From Moorena producens 3L (GTDB taxonomy: Bacteria > Cyanobacteriota > Cyanobacteriia > Cyanobacteriales > Coleofasciculaceae), in the NCBI RefSeq assembly GCF_000211815.1, contig NZ_GL890965.1, forward strand, positions 7,615 to 71,614: a stretch of DNA of 64,000 nt. Direction: 5' to 3'. The notes below the pieces were generated by a model, which had not been told where the DNA came from, did not search any database, and was given only the letters and a program-made list of their open reading frames with translations. Of the stretch, positions 26,457-34,405 are shown in pieces; the stretch's first letter is position 1, and each line of letters opens with the position of its first letter. A program made the position numbers and the translations under genes.

Positions 26457-27179
26457 ATGGCACCTATAGCAAAAAAAGTAAATAAAACAGTAGCATTTAC
26501 CGCTAACCGGGAGGATCAAGCCCTACTAAAGGTAGTGGAGAAAGAACTAGCTAAGGGTCAGTATCCTAGCTTTAGCATGTTGTGCAAGCAAGCTCTCCAA
26601 GAGTTTCTGTTGAAACCAGAGTCCTCTGAGGAAAAGAAATCCTCCCAGGAAACAACCAAAGAAACAACCGAGGAAACAACCGGTGTTGGAAATCTTGAAG
26701 ACAAGCTAACCCAACTGCAGCAGCAATTAACTGAAGTGGTACAGGCGTTATCGGTTCAGAGTCCTAGCCAAGTCAATAATCAGCTAAGTGATCTGACTCA
26801 ACGAATTGAGGAAATAGACTCTAATACAACTGAACAATTGACCCAGTTACAACAGCAGCTTGGGAAATTAGAGCAAGTTATATCTACTGAAGAATCCTCT
26901 GACCAACTTGATGATCAATTGACGGCCTTAATCCAACAGGTCAAGCAAGTCGATGACCGTTCTCATCAACAACTCGAACACTTAAAACAGCAAGTTGCTG
27001 GTGTAGAAACGGTGCTGTCGAATTTTAGTACGACGGATGTGTCTGGCTTAACAGCACAGGCATCCACAGCAAAAGCGACTAGAGACTCAGATGGGACGGC
27101 TAAAGCAGGATTGGAAAAAGAGGCTGATCAATCTGATCCGTTACTAAGTCGCTTGGGTTCTTTATTAGAGGATTTTTAA
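26457..27179 (+). CDS. ParR-like adaptor with long coiled coil, hypothetical
   Basis: The product has 240 residues. The N-terminus (KKVNKTVAFTANREDQALLKVVEKELAKGQYPSFSMLCKQALQEFLL) looks like a ribbon-helix-helix DNA-binding region, as in ParR-type adaptors. It is followed by a Ser/Thr/Glu-rich spacer and a Gln-rich coiled coil with heptad-like DLTQRIEEID..QLTQLQQQLGKLEQV repeats. The end (DPLLSRLGSLLEDF) is a short acidic helix. Its place right after the actin-like gene argues for a filament-to-DNA adaptor. ddl follows within 16 bp, so all three may be co-transcribed. Function is inferred from position. Confidence 0.7.
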   Translation: MAPIAKKVNKTVAFTANREDQALLKVVEKELAKGQYPSFSMLCKQALQEFLLKPESSEEKKSSQETTKETTEETTGVGNLEDKLTQLQQQLTEVVQALSVQSPSQVNNQLSDLTQRIEEIDSNTTEQLTQLQQQLGKLEQVISTEESSDQLDDQLTALIQQVKQVDDRSHQQLEHLKQQVAGVETVLSNFSTTDVSGLTAQASTAKATRDSDGTAKAGLEKEADQSDPLLSRLGSLLEDF

Positions 27180-27195
27180 TTAACTTTATAGTGCT

Positions 27196-28242
27196 ATGAC
27201 AAAACGCACAGTTGGACTGCTGTTTGGTGGTGTCTCAGGAGAACACGAAGTTTCCATTAGTTCTGCAAGAGCGATCGCAAACGCTCTATGTGCCGACGAA
27301 AATGCCTCTAAGTACGAAGTGGTGCCAGTGTACATTCAAAAAAATGGCATCTGGACAGCGGTCGAAACTATCGCACAGGTTTTAGACTCGGGAACACCCC
27401 TGGAATCTGCTCCTAGCGGTAATGTCTGGCAATTTCCTGCCGTTGTCAGTGAGGTAGATGTCTGGTTTCCCATCCTCCATGGTCCCAATGGGGAAGATGG
27501 CACAGTTCAGGGATTACTAAAGCTGATGGGAGTTCCCTTTGTGGGTAGTGGTGTTCTGGGTTCAGCTGTAGGCATGGACAAGCTGGTAATGAAAACAGTA
27601 TATGCCCAAGCGGGATTACCCCAAGTCAAATACATGGAAGTTTTGCGATCGCAAGTTTGGTCCGATCCCTGTGTATTTACCAAACTCTGTGACCAAATTG
27701 AAGAAACCTTAAACTATCCCTACTTTGTCAAACCAGCTAATTTAGGCTCATCGGTCGGGATTGCCAAAGTGCGATCGCGTTCTGAATTAGAAGCGGCCTT
27801 AGATAAGGCTGCTAGTTATGACCGCAGGTTGATTGTAGAAGAAGGAGTAGTAGGGCGAGAAGTAGAGTGTGCTGTACTAGGGAACGATCATCCCAAAGCC
27901 TCAGTAGTTGGTGAAATTACCTATGAGAGTGATTTCTATGACTACGAAACCAAATACACTCAGGGTCAAGCGGACTTGTTAATCCCCGCTCCCTTGCCCA
28001 CTGACGTCATTACCCAGATTCAGGAAATGGCAATCCAGGCGTTTACTGCCGTTGATGGGGCTGGTTTAGGACGGGTAGACTTCTTTTATGTCGAAGCCAC
28101 TAGGGAAATCTTCATCAACGAGATTAACACCTTACCAGGTTTTACAGCAACCAGTATGTATCCCCAACTGTGGGCAGCTACAGGTGTTTCTTTTCCAGAA
28201 TTGGTGGATCAGTTAATTCAACTAGCAATAGGGCGGGCTTGA
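27196..28242 (+). CDS. ddl: D-alanine--D-alanine ligase
   Basis: The 348-residue product makes the D-Ala-D-Ala dipeptide for peptidoglycan in the cytoplasm. Family marks are GGVSGEHEVSISSA at the N-terminus, VWFPILHGPNGEDGTVQGLL, the ATP-grasp region YPYFVKPANLGSSVGIAKV, and the metal-binding INEINTLPGFT near the C-terminus. The length is typical. It starts 16 bp after the ParR-like gene and is followed by ndk after 77 bp. Confidence 0.97.
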   Translation: MTKRTVGLLFGGVSGEHEVSISSARAIANALCADENASKYEVVPVYIQKNGIWTAVETIAQVLDSGTPLESAPSGNVWQFPAVVSEVDVWFPILHGPNGEDGTVQGLLKLMGVPFVGSGVLGSAVGMDKLVMKTVYAQAGLPQVKYMEVLRSQVWSDPCVFTKLCDQIEETLNYPYFVKPANLGSSVGIAKVRSRSELEAALDKAASYDRRLIVEEGVVGREVECAVLGNDHPKASVVGEITYESDFYDYETKYTQGQADLLIPAPLPTDVITQIQEMAIQAFTAVDGAGLGRVDFFYVEATREIFINEINTLPGFTATSMYPQLWAATGVSFPELVDQLIQLAIGRA

Positions 28243-28319
28243 ATCTTAGTCCGAAGGGAATATCATGGGAAAGGCTATGCCGAAGATTGAGCTGAGTTAA
28301 ACAATTTGAGGAGATAAAC

Positions 28320-28769
28320 TTGGAACGGACATTTCTGATGGTTAAGCCGGATGGTGTACAACGGAATCTTGTTGGTCAAATCATCCAGCGTTTTGAGACA
28401 AAAGGTTTTACCTTAGTTGGGCTGAAGCTGATGAACGTCAGCCGTGAACTTGCCGAACAGCATTACGCTGTTCACAAAGAGAGACCTTTCTTTCCCAAAC
28501 TAATCGAATTCATCATCTCTGGTCCCGTAGTAGCAATGGTCTGGGAAGGAAATGGAGTAGTGGCTTCCGCAAGAAAGATAATTGGTGCTACCAAACCTCT
28601 GGAGGCTGAACCAGGAACCATTCGGGGCGATTATGGCTTAGACACAGGTCGCAATCTTATCCATGGCTCAGATGCCATTGAGACAGCGCAGAACGAGATT
28701 AGTCTCTGGTTTAAGGAAGAAGAGCTAGTTAGCTGGCAACCAACCATAACCCCTTGGCTTTACGAGTAA
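28320..28769 (+). CDS. ndk: Nucleoside diphosphate kinase (TTG start)
   Basis: The 149-residue protein transfers gamma-phosphate from ATP to nucleoside diphosphates via a phosphohistidine. The start MERTFLMVKPDGVQRNLVG matches the family exactly and is encoded by TTG at 28320, ten bases after a strong GAGGAG site. No ATG lies upstream in frame at a sensible distance. The active-site His is in GRNLIHGSDAIETA. The hexamer-forming Kpn loop and the C-terminal WLYE are present. A hairpin at 28798 may terminate the transcript. Confidence 0.97.
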   Translation: MERTFLMVKPDGVQRNLVGQIIQRFETKGFTLVGLKLMNVSRELAEQHYAVHKERPFFPKLIEFIISGPVVAMVWEGNGVVASARKIIGATKPLEAEPGTIRGDYGLDTGRNLIHGSDAIETAQNEISLWFKEEELVSWQPTITPWLYE

Positions 28770-28797
28770 TAGTAACATGAACCTTTAGACCGGAAGT

Positions 28798-28829
28798 CCA
28801 ACGCTCTACCCATGTTTGGTGAGCGTTGG
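28798..28829 (+). terminator. Possible terminator hairpin between convergent ndk and terC-like gene
   Basis: CCAACGCTC (28798-28806) pairs with GAGCGTTGG (28821-28829). The T-run is weak, so it may act as a bidirectional barrier or rely on other factors. Confidence 0.45.
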
Positions 28830-28880
28830 TATCATTGATTGGGAGATGGGGGAATTCTTCCCGGCTCTTGTGAAAAGCCT

Positions 28881-29639
28881 TTAGCGACTAGCTTCTTTTG
28901 CGGTTTGCTCTTTCCCCAAAGCCGGTTGCCCTTGGTTTTCCACAGGAATTGGCTCCAGGTCTGGGGTCTTAGACTTTTCAGAAAATCCCCACATGAACAC
29001 TAGGGCAATAGCAGCAATCATTAACCATTCCGGTGGCACTAATTCCGGTTTAATCGCTCTGACCAACAGCCGCAATCCCACAAAGCCCACGGTGATGTAG
29101 CCAGCATCCTCCAGATAGACATACTCTTTCAACCAACGAATAAATAAGCCCGCCATGAAGCGCAGGGTAATTACCCCAATGGTGCCACCAGCAATAACCA
29201 GCCAGGTCTGGTCAGAAATTGCGATCGCTGTCGTGACACTATCCAAGGAAAAAGCTAAATCCGTAACAGCAATTAGGGGAATTGCCTGCCATAGAGAAGT
29301 AAACTTCGGGCCATGATGGTGATGTTGTTCATCTTCATCAGAGGTGAAATACTCAAAGACCAACCAGAGCAGATAGGCTGCTCCCAATAACTCAAACTGC
29401 CAAAACTGCACTACCCAAGTGGCTGTAAAAATCAAACTGATTCGTAGGACATAGGCAACTGCTAAGCCCAAGTTAAGAGCATGGCGTTGAAGTTGTTTGG
29501 TTTCTAAGCCTTGGGAGATCGCAGCTAACGCGATCGCATTATCAGCAGACAGTACAGCTTCTAGTGCCACCAGAATCAACAAAACCACAGGACCCTCAAG
29601 CCCCACATTAAACGATGAGTTAAGAATTTGGTCTAGCAT
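28881..29639 (-). CDS. TerC family integral membrane protein
   Basis: The 252-residue, very hydrophobic protein has about seven helices. The TerC signature acidic motifs are visible in LEAVLSADNAIALAA (first helices) and VTDLAFSLDSVTTAIAIS (middle). A His-rich cytosolic loop, EDEQHHHHGPK, may bind metal. TerC-type proteins are linked to manganese export or metal loading of exported proteins and, in chloroplasts, to thylakoid assembly. The C-terminal tail after the last helix is hydrophilic. The gene is convergent with ndk. Its exact substrate is not deducible. Confidence 0.9.
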   Translation of the reverse strand: MLDQILNSSFNVGLEGPVVLLILVALEAVLSADNAIALAAISQGLETKQLQRHALNLGLAVAYVLRISLIFTATWVVQFWQFELLGAAYLLWLVFEYFTSDEDEQHHHHGPKFTSLWQAIPLIAVTDLAFSLDSVTTAIAISDQTWLVIAGGTIGVITLRFMAGLFIRWLKEYVYLEDAGYITVGFVGLRLLVRAIKPELVPPEWLMIAAIALVFMWGFSEKSKTPDLEPIPVENQGQPALGKEQTAKEASR

Positions 29640-30012
29640 TAAAAATTATTAATGTCTTAAAAGGTTAACTTAGTCTATGTAATAGACTTAATCGCCTAAA
29701 TTGCTAAAACTTTGATATCTAATTTAATTAATCTTAACATTTAATCATAATTAAAGTGCGCTGCGACCCCAGGGAGGTTCCAACGCCCACACCGAACCTT
29801 CAGCAAGATCAAGGTAATAGCTGTGATCGCAATTTGAGATCAACCCAAGCTAAAAGGATTCTATTATCTGGATTTGACCAGTGATTGTGATAAAATTCCA
29901 GAACTAGCCCAATTAGTTGGCTTCGGTGCGACCCGTGGCGAATTAAATTTGCCTAGGTCAAGCGCACCGTGAATGGTATAGAATATCGCTCAAATAAAGG
30001 AGATTGTATACG
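29640..30012. other. Intergenic region upstream of psaM
   Basis: It begins with an AT-rich stretch that probably holds the promoter of the terC-like gene. A family C hairpin lies at 29925-29968 (GGTGCGACCC..AGCGCACC around a GGCGAATTAAATTTGCC-like core), just before the psaM leader. No RNA gene recognised. Confidence 0.5.
29925..29968. repeat. Family C palindromic repeat
   Basis: A GGTGCG..CGCACC-ended hairpin of about 44 bp, one of eight copies in the window (see findings). It stands 45 bp before the psaM start. Confidence 0.8.
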
Positions 30013-30108
30013 ATGCCTATTTCAGATGCCCAAGTTATCGGAGCTCTATTCCTGGCTTTGATTCCGGGATTTCTAGCATTCCGGCTGTCTACGGAACTTT
30101 ACAAATAA
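30013..30108 (+). CDS. psaM: Photosystem I reaction centre subunit XII
   Basis: The 31-residue protein MPISDAQVIGALFLALIPGF..LAFRLSTELYK matches PsaM, a single-helix thylakoid subunit that helps PSI trimerisation and the packing of chlorophyll and carotenoid. One transmembrane helix spans residues 8-26, and the conserved ending FRLSTELYK is intact. An AGGAG site lies ten bases before the ATG. A perfect 12-bp hairpin at 30183-30218 follows and is the likely terminator. The gene stands alone, as is usual for psaM. Confidence 0.95.
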   Translation: MPISDAQVIGALFLALIPGFLAFRLSTELYK

Positions 30109-30182
30109 TCCTGGGAAGCTCAAAGCCTTGCTCCTAAGCGGCCTGGATCTAGAGCGGACAAAGGATAAACAAAATAGTTTAA

Positions 30183-30218
30183 CTAACCCACCCATAATCT
30201 AGGATTTGGGTGGGTTAG
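30183..30218 (+). terminator. Hairpin downstream of psaM
   Basis: CTAACCCACCCA pairs perfectly with TGGGTGGGTTAG across a 12-base loop. The 3' side is CTTCCTCC rather than a pure T-run, so termination strength is uncertain. Confidence 0.6.
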
Positions 30219-30223
30219 CTTCC

Positions 30224-30385
30224 TCCGCGATTCATCCCACATCTCAATGCCCAGCATGAGTGTTTAAAGTTACCGTAAGGTACTGGTCGCCTTTATGGTT
30301 AGTCGGTTATGCGTAAAAGGGTTAAAACTTTGCCGATTTTGGCTCCACTAACAATCAGGTTTCGTCTCCAGGGATGAATCGCGGA
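30224..30385 (+). repeat. Structured element S, copy 1, with 15-bp inverted ends
   Basis: Bounded by TCCGCGATTCATCCC and its exact reverse complement. The interior carries the core AAGTTACC..GCCTTTATGGTT..GGTTATGC..AAAAGGGTTAAAACTT at 30267-30331, shared with copies 2 and 3, and a GGTTTCGTCTC segment. No reading frame. It could be a structured RNA or a small mobile element. Confidence 0.6.
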
Positions 30386-30479
30386 CAGGAACTCTGATAA
30401 ACAGCCTGAAAAACGTTATACTAAAAATAGTAGGGAAAACAAATTAAGAGCTAACCGCCACCTACTAATTAAAAATAGA

Positions 30480-30612
30480 ACTTATTGTATTGTTCCGGCG
30501 CGGAGGGGCATCCCGTGTCGTTAATAAAGTAACCCGTGTATCCGTTCGCGATGGCTGGAGTTGGTAAGAAGCCCACACTGTAATCTTCGATGAGCGTGTG
30601 GGAGTATGTCAC
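30480..30612 (+). mobile_element. IS200/IS605-like right-end remnant
   Basis: The tract ends CCCACACTGTAATC..GAGCGTGTGGGAGTATGTCAC, a hairpin followed by a GTC terminal motif like those of IS200/IS605 right ends. No tnpB frame is preserved. Confidence 0.4.
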
Positions 30613-30915
30613 TTAAACTAGTTAATCAATGGCGAAGCCTCATTAAAGCTAGTGAAATCCTTGACACTCGCTCACGCTCATCACGCGATTATAGTCAGGG
30701 ATTCTTAAGAGCATAAAACTCTTAATGGCTGAGCCAAACAGCCTCTAGACTCTCTGACCAAATCATTGAGCTTACTTGCATCTTGATCTACGCTTTTAGC
30801 AGCGGCTTTTCAGCTGGCGCGCAAACCGGCACCTTTTGGGTGCATTAATATTTTTTAATCTTAGCAGAGCTCATCAAGAAGCGCAACAGATTGAGTCTCC
30901 AATTCCCAAGGGTCA

Positions 30916-31053
30916 GAAGTTACCCCAGCGAGCAATCCCTCGCTGGGGCAGCCTTTATGGTTGGGAGGCTTGGCTGAAAAGGCTTAAAACTTTGAGGCGC
31001 GACAATCGCGCGAATTTAATTACGGGTCAAGCGCGCCTCCATGATTAAGGCAA
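30916..31053 (+). repeat. Structured element S, copy 2
   Basis: The core AGAAGTTACC is followed by a perfect CCAGCGAG..CTCGCTGG hairpin, then GCCTTTATGGTT and AAAAGGCTTAAAACTTTG. Its distal part is a family C-like hairpin (GAGGCGCG..CGCGCCTC). It is aligned with copies 1 and 3, but the hairpin arms differ in sequence while pairing is kept. Confidence 0.6.
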
Positions 31054-31178
31054 GAGACGAAACCTTAGATCAGGTCGCCTTTATAACAACAGTTTTAAAC
31101 CTTTTCTGCATAACCTACAACCCAAAAAGGCGACCTGATCTTACGGTAACTTCAAACCTTATTTTAAGGTTTCGTCTC
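31054..31178 (-). repeat. Structured element S, copy 3 (inverted), with GAGACGAAACC ends
   Basis: A 125-bp unit bounded by GAGACGAAACCTTA and TAAGGTTTCGTCTC-type ends, with an inner GATCAGGTCGCC/GGCGACCTGATC stem. On the minus strand it shows the same core order as copies 1 and 2: GAAGTTACCGTAAG, GCCTTTTTGGGTTG, GGTTATGCAGAAAAGG, TTAAAACT. Confidence 0.6.
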
Positions 31179-31399
31179 CGGGCTGTGTGGGTCACCTGCG
31201 TCCACACTCTATAAGCCCCCTTTCCCGCGCTTCATACGCGGGTATAACGGGAGGGGAATTGGATTTGAATGATGGCTGCCAACGCCAGTCTACCTGGGAA
31301 TGTTAATAGATATTTTATATATTATAAGCAATAATTCTGAATTATTATCCTGAGTGGAAGATCCTTTCCCTTGGATTGGAGTCAACACCAGGCAATTTA
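31179..31399. other. Intergenic region between element S and divIC-like gene
   Basis: It contains a short CCCGCG..CGCGGG hairpin near 31227 and AT-rich DNA. No gene is visible. Confidence 0.45.
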
Positions 31400-31415
31400 T
31401 GTGATCGAACTCACA
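31400..31415. promoter_or_regulatory. CRP (SyCRP1-like) binding site
   Basis: TGTGATCGAACTCACA is a perfect TGTGA-N6-TCACA palindrome, the target of cyanobacterial cAMP receptor proteins. A TATGCT sequence (a possible -10 box) begins two bases downstream, so binding would overlap the promoter, about 170 bp before the gene at 31581. Confidence 0.6.
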
Positions 31416-31580
31416 TTATGCTAAGCTCTTAGTCTATTTGGGGGTTTGATTCTTCCATAAAGACTATTCTTTAGCTAAATTATCTGGCTAAATAAAAGGT
31501 GCATACTCAAAACTCTATCCTAATCAACCCAATAATAAACCCAAGGGCGCTGGTGTGCCAGCGTGGCATTGTAAACGGAA

Positions 31581-31973
31581 ATGAACGCAATCCAACCCCC
31601 TCACTCAACTCGGCTACCATCAAAACCTCGCCGAAGAGTTCCTCGAATCAAGCACCGTCCGCAGCGACAGTCTTACGGGGCAGTTGCTGGTGAAACTACT
31701 GCTAAGTTACTTGTTAACCTAGTTCTCTGTGCCGCTGCGATTACCGCACTAATGGAACTATTACCTTATCATCTCTCACAGCAAGCCAAGTTGCGAGAAG
31801 TCAAACGAGAGGTGAAGCGAACTGAAACACGAGTGAATAAATTGCGCCGTGAATTCAGTCGCTCTTTTGACCCCAGGCAAGCCCAGAAAGTAATGCGAGA
31901 GCAAAGCTTACGACGTGATCCAAATCAGGTTCAGGTCGTCTGGCAAGATCCCGACTTAGGGGATGGAAATTAG
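31581..31973 (+). CDS. slr1601-type putative cell-division protein (FtsL/DivIC-like topology)
   Basis: The 130-residue product has a basic, Pro/Arg-rich cytosolic N-terminus (about 1-38), one membrane helix (LLVNLVLCAAAITALMELLPY) and a charged coiled coil (KLREVKREVKRTETRVNKLRREFS), then a short tail ending VVWQDPDLGDGN. This topology, with the conserved VVWQDP ending, matches a cyanobacterial family annotated after slr1601 as a putative division protein. It would sit in the plasma membrane with the coil outside. A perfect CRP-type site lies upstream. Confidence 0.8.
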   Translation: MNAIQPPHSTRLPSKPRRRVPRIKHRPQRQSYGAVAGETTAKLLVNLVLCAAAITALMELLPYHLSQQAKLREVKREVKRTETRVNKLRREFSRSFDPRQAQKVMREQSLRRDPNQVQVVWQDPDLGDGN

Positions 31974-32095
31974 TTATACTTCCGGTGGGCATAAACTGAG
32001 CTAAAGGTAATAGGTCGAGGTGGCTCGATGCGTTCGCGTAGCGTCTCCTAGGTCGAATCGCTGTTTGGGACCGTTAGAGCTAAGCACTAACCCCT

Positions 32096-32800
32096 TCAAG
32101 CTCTCAGTGGCTTAAGCAAATCATTGATCCAATTTTCCACTTTCTCGCGCAAGGAATCAGAAGAACCAGACTTTGGCAGCCACTTCAGAGCCTTGTGATA
32201 GTCGCTGATGGCACAGTTCCAGTCACCCCTGAGATGGTAAGTACGCCCTCTCTGAGCATAGACATGGTCTTCCAGGCATCCCAGCATTAGAGCCATGTCA
32301 AGGTTTTCTAGGGCTAAATCGTACAATCCCAATTCCCGGAAGGTGATCCCTTGGTTAATCCAGGTGCGGATATTTCCCGGATTGAGATCAATAGCTTGCT
32401 CGTAGTCGGTGAGGGCTTCAGCCAGTTGCCCAACTGATGCATAATAATTAGCGCGATTGTTGTAAGCACTGTCCAATGTTGGATCAATTCCCAGTGCCTG
32501 ATTGTAATCAAATAAGGCTTTGTAGGGCTGACCACTTTGGAAATACAGCAATCCCCGATTGTTGTAGTCTGATGCGCTGGTGGGATTGAGATTAATCAAC
32601 TGGGTTAACAATGCGATCGCACTGTTGTAATCCCCTTGTTTCACTTTCGAGTTTGCTAAGGTGCGCAGGCTTTTCACAGAGTGTATGTGGCTTTTTCTAG
32701 GCACTAGCCTCACTGGCGCTAAATGCCTGTGGTTTTTACGGGACATTGGGAACCACTGTCGATTTTGGTTTTGCCGATTTAGAAAAGTAGGAGCATTCAT
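32096..32800 (-). CDS. Tetratricopeptide repeat protein
   Basis: The 234-residue product has a basic N-terminus (about 45 residues) and then five 34-residue TPR units. They are recognisable from SVKSLRTLANSKVKQGDYNSAIALLTQLINLNP, through DYNNRGLLYFQSGQPYKALFDYNQAL and AYNNRANYYASVGQLAEALTDYEQAI, to RGRTYHLRGDWNCAISDYHKAL. There is no signal peptide. It would act as a cytosolic scaffold. A start at the internal MSRKNHRH is also possible. No partner is evident from neighbours. Confidence 0.85.
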   Translation of the reverse strand: MNAPTFLNRQNQNRQWFPMSRKNHRHLAPVRLVPRKSHIHSVKSLRTLANSKVKQGDYNSAIALLTQLINLNPTSASDYNNRGLLYFQSGQPYKALFDYNQALGIDPTLDSAYNNRANYYASVGQLAEALTDYEQAIDLNPGNIRTWINQGITFRELGLYDLALENLDMALMLGCLEDHVYAQRGRTYHLRGDWNCAISDYHKALKWLPKSGSSDSLREKVENWINDLLKPLRA

Positions 32801-33190
32801 ATTTGCCTCAACCTCATTTGCAGCCTATCTAGATTCAACCTTACGGCTAACAGCACCCAGCTGGTTGGTCTTAATGTGTCACTTATTAATGCGTCTTCGG
32901 TGTACCCAAGAAAACCATCCAGATTGTCCCTACAACTTGGGACTCTTCTTTGAAGACTACAGCAGTAATATTACAGTTTCCTGAAAGACGAATTAATTTT
33001 GTCCGGATGATTTTATAGAGGGGCTGGGACTGGACACTTTTGGGAAGATGCACAATTCCCTAGGGGTTTGGGGTTTGGGGTTTGGGGTTTGGGTGTCATT
33101 ACTGAAATGCAGCTATAGCAGAAAGCGGATAGATGTGTTCAAAATAGTATAGTTACTATTCCACCGCATCCACTCTCAGGAGGAAATCCT
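32801..33190. other. Intergenic region between divergent genes
   Basis: It contains promoters in both directions and a small GGTTTGG heptamer array (about 33063-33095). A short hydrophobic rightward open frame overlapping the start of the TPR gene is not supported. Confidence 0.5.
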
Positions 33191-34147
33191 GTGCCATCCC
33201 TTCCACCTTCAATTCCACCTGTGTCTTCGCCCCCAACCAACCAATGGCTGCGAATGGTAGGGATGTGGCTAGCAGTTGCTGTCATTGGTGCAGGGCTAGG
33301 TTGGTCATATCAAGAATGGCAAAGTTATCGAAATCTACTATTACGCTTAGAAGAGATTCAGAAGCACCGATCAGAACGGGAATATGAAGAATGCATCAAT
33401 AAAGCCACGACTATTCCTGAAAAGTCGCCTATATATCAACAGACTCAGGTGATTTTTAATGAGTGTGCCCAGAAACTATTTGGCAAAGCTAAGATACTAG
33501 CTGCAGCGAACCAATTTAAAGACGCAATTATCGAGGCCAATAAACTGACCCCAGATAGTGCTCCTTACCAAGAGGCACAACAGTTAATTAATCAGTGGTC
33601 TAACCGCCTATTTCAGAAAGCTACCAAGCTGTATCAGGAACAAGGGAAGCTCAATGAAGCCATTGCTCTAACTCAAGTCATTCCTGAAACTAATCTGATT
33701 CGTCAAAGATTACCCGAGACCATTGCCCAATGGAAACAAGAGTGGGCTGTGAATGTATCGATTCGCAAACAAGCACTTCAAGCTCTGGAGGCAGGTCAAT
33801 GGCAACAGGCTAAGCAAAAGGCTAGGAGGGTGACCACTAGCTATTGGCAAAAGAAAGTTGAACCAATTATAGACAGGGCAGATGCTAAAATTTCTACCAT
33901 AGAAGCCCACAAAGAAGCTCAACGAGTCAGACGACAAGCCCAGCAAGATGCTCAACGAGTCAGACGACAAGCCCAGCAAGAGGCTCAACGCATAGCTAGA
34001 GAAAAAGCACAACAACAAGCTCAGGAGCAGGATCGACGTAGACAGCAATGCATTAAGCTGGTAACCAAATACACTGAAGAGAATGAGTGGGCTCTCAAAG
34101 AATACGAAAGGTTAAGATGTGATGATTTTCCCCATGAGCTCTTTTAA
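33191..34147 (+). CDS. Membrane-anchored TPR-like coiled-coil protein, hypothetical
   Basis: The 318-residue product starts at GTG 33191, nine bases after a clear AGGAGG site. A Pro/Ser-rich N-terminus precedes one membrane helix (MVGMWLAVAVIGAGLGWSY). Helical repeats follow (EECINKATTIPEKSPIYQQTQVIFNECAQKLFGKA and two similar units), resembling degenerate TPRs. The C-terminal coil is Arg/Gln-rich (RVRRQAQQDAQRVRRQAQQEAQR), and the end carries two cysteines. Proteins with this organisation are common in cyanobacteria without assigned function. The bulk is probably on the periplasmic or lumenal side. Confidence 0.8.
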   Translation: MPSLPPSIPPVSSPPTNQWLRMVGMWLAVAVIGAGLGWSYQEWQSYRNLLLRLEEIQKHRSEREYEECINKATTIPEKSPIYQQTQVIFNECAQKLFGKAKILAAANQFKDAIIEANKLTPDSAPYQEAQQLINQWSNRLFQKATKLYQEQGKLNEAIALTQVIPETNLIRQRLPETIAQWKQEWAVNVSIRKQALQALEAGQWQQAKQKARRVTTSYWQKKVEPIIDRADAKISTIEAHKEAQRVRRQAQQDAQRVRRQAQQEAQRIAREKAQQQAQEQDRRRQQCIKLVTKYTEENEWALKEYERLRCDDFPHELF

Positions 34148-34405
34148 CCAAGCGATCGGGTTGTTCTTCTCCTAGACAAGTTGGTTTGTTGGCACGCCCT
34201 TGATTAGGAATTAAGTACCATAACTTAACCCAACATCTAACACCTCAAACCTGACATCTAACATTTAATACATAACACCTAACACCTAAGCATCAAAACT
34301 CCATTGACAGAGTACTAGCTTAGTTTGAGCCCCTGACTAGACCTGAGAGGCTCAAGGATTGCCATAATTTTTGTAAAGTATAATGAATGATTTATTCGCA
34401 ACTAC
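34148..34405. other. Intergenic region with degenerate ACACCTAAC repeats
   Basis: A run of imperfect AACATCTAACACCT-type units occupies about 34228-34290, followed by the probable promoter of the antiporter gene. No gene. Confidence 0.5.
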
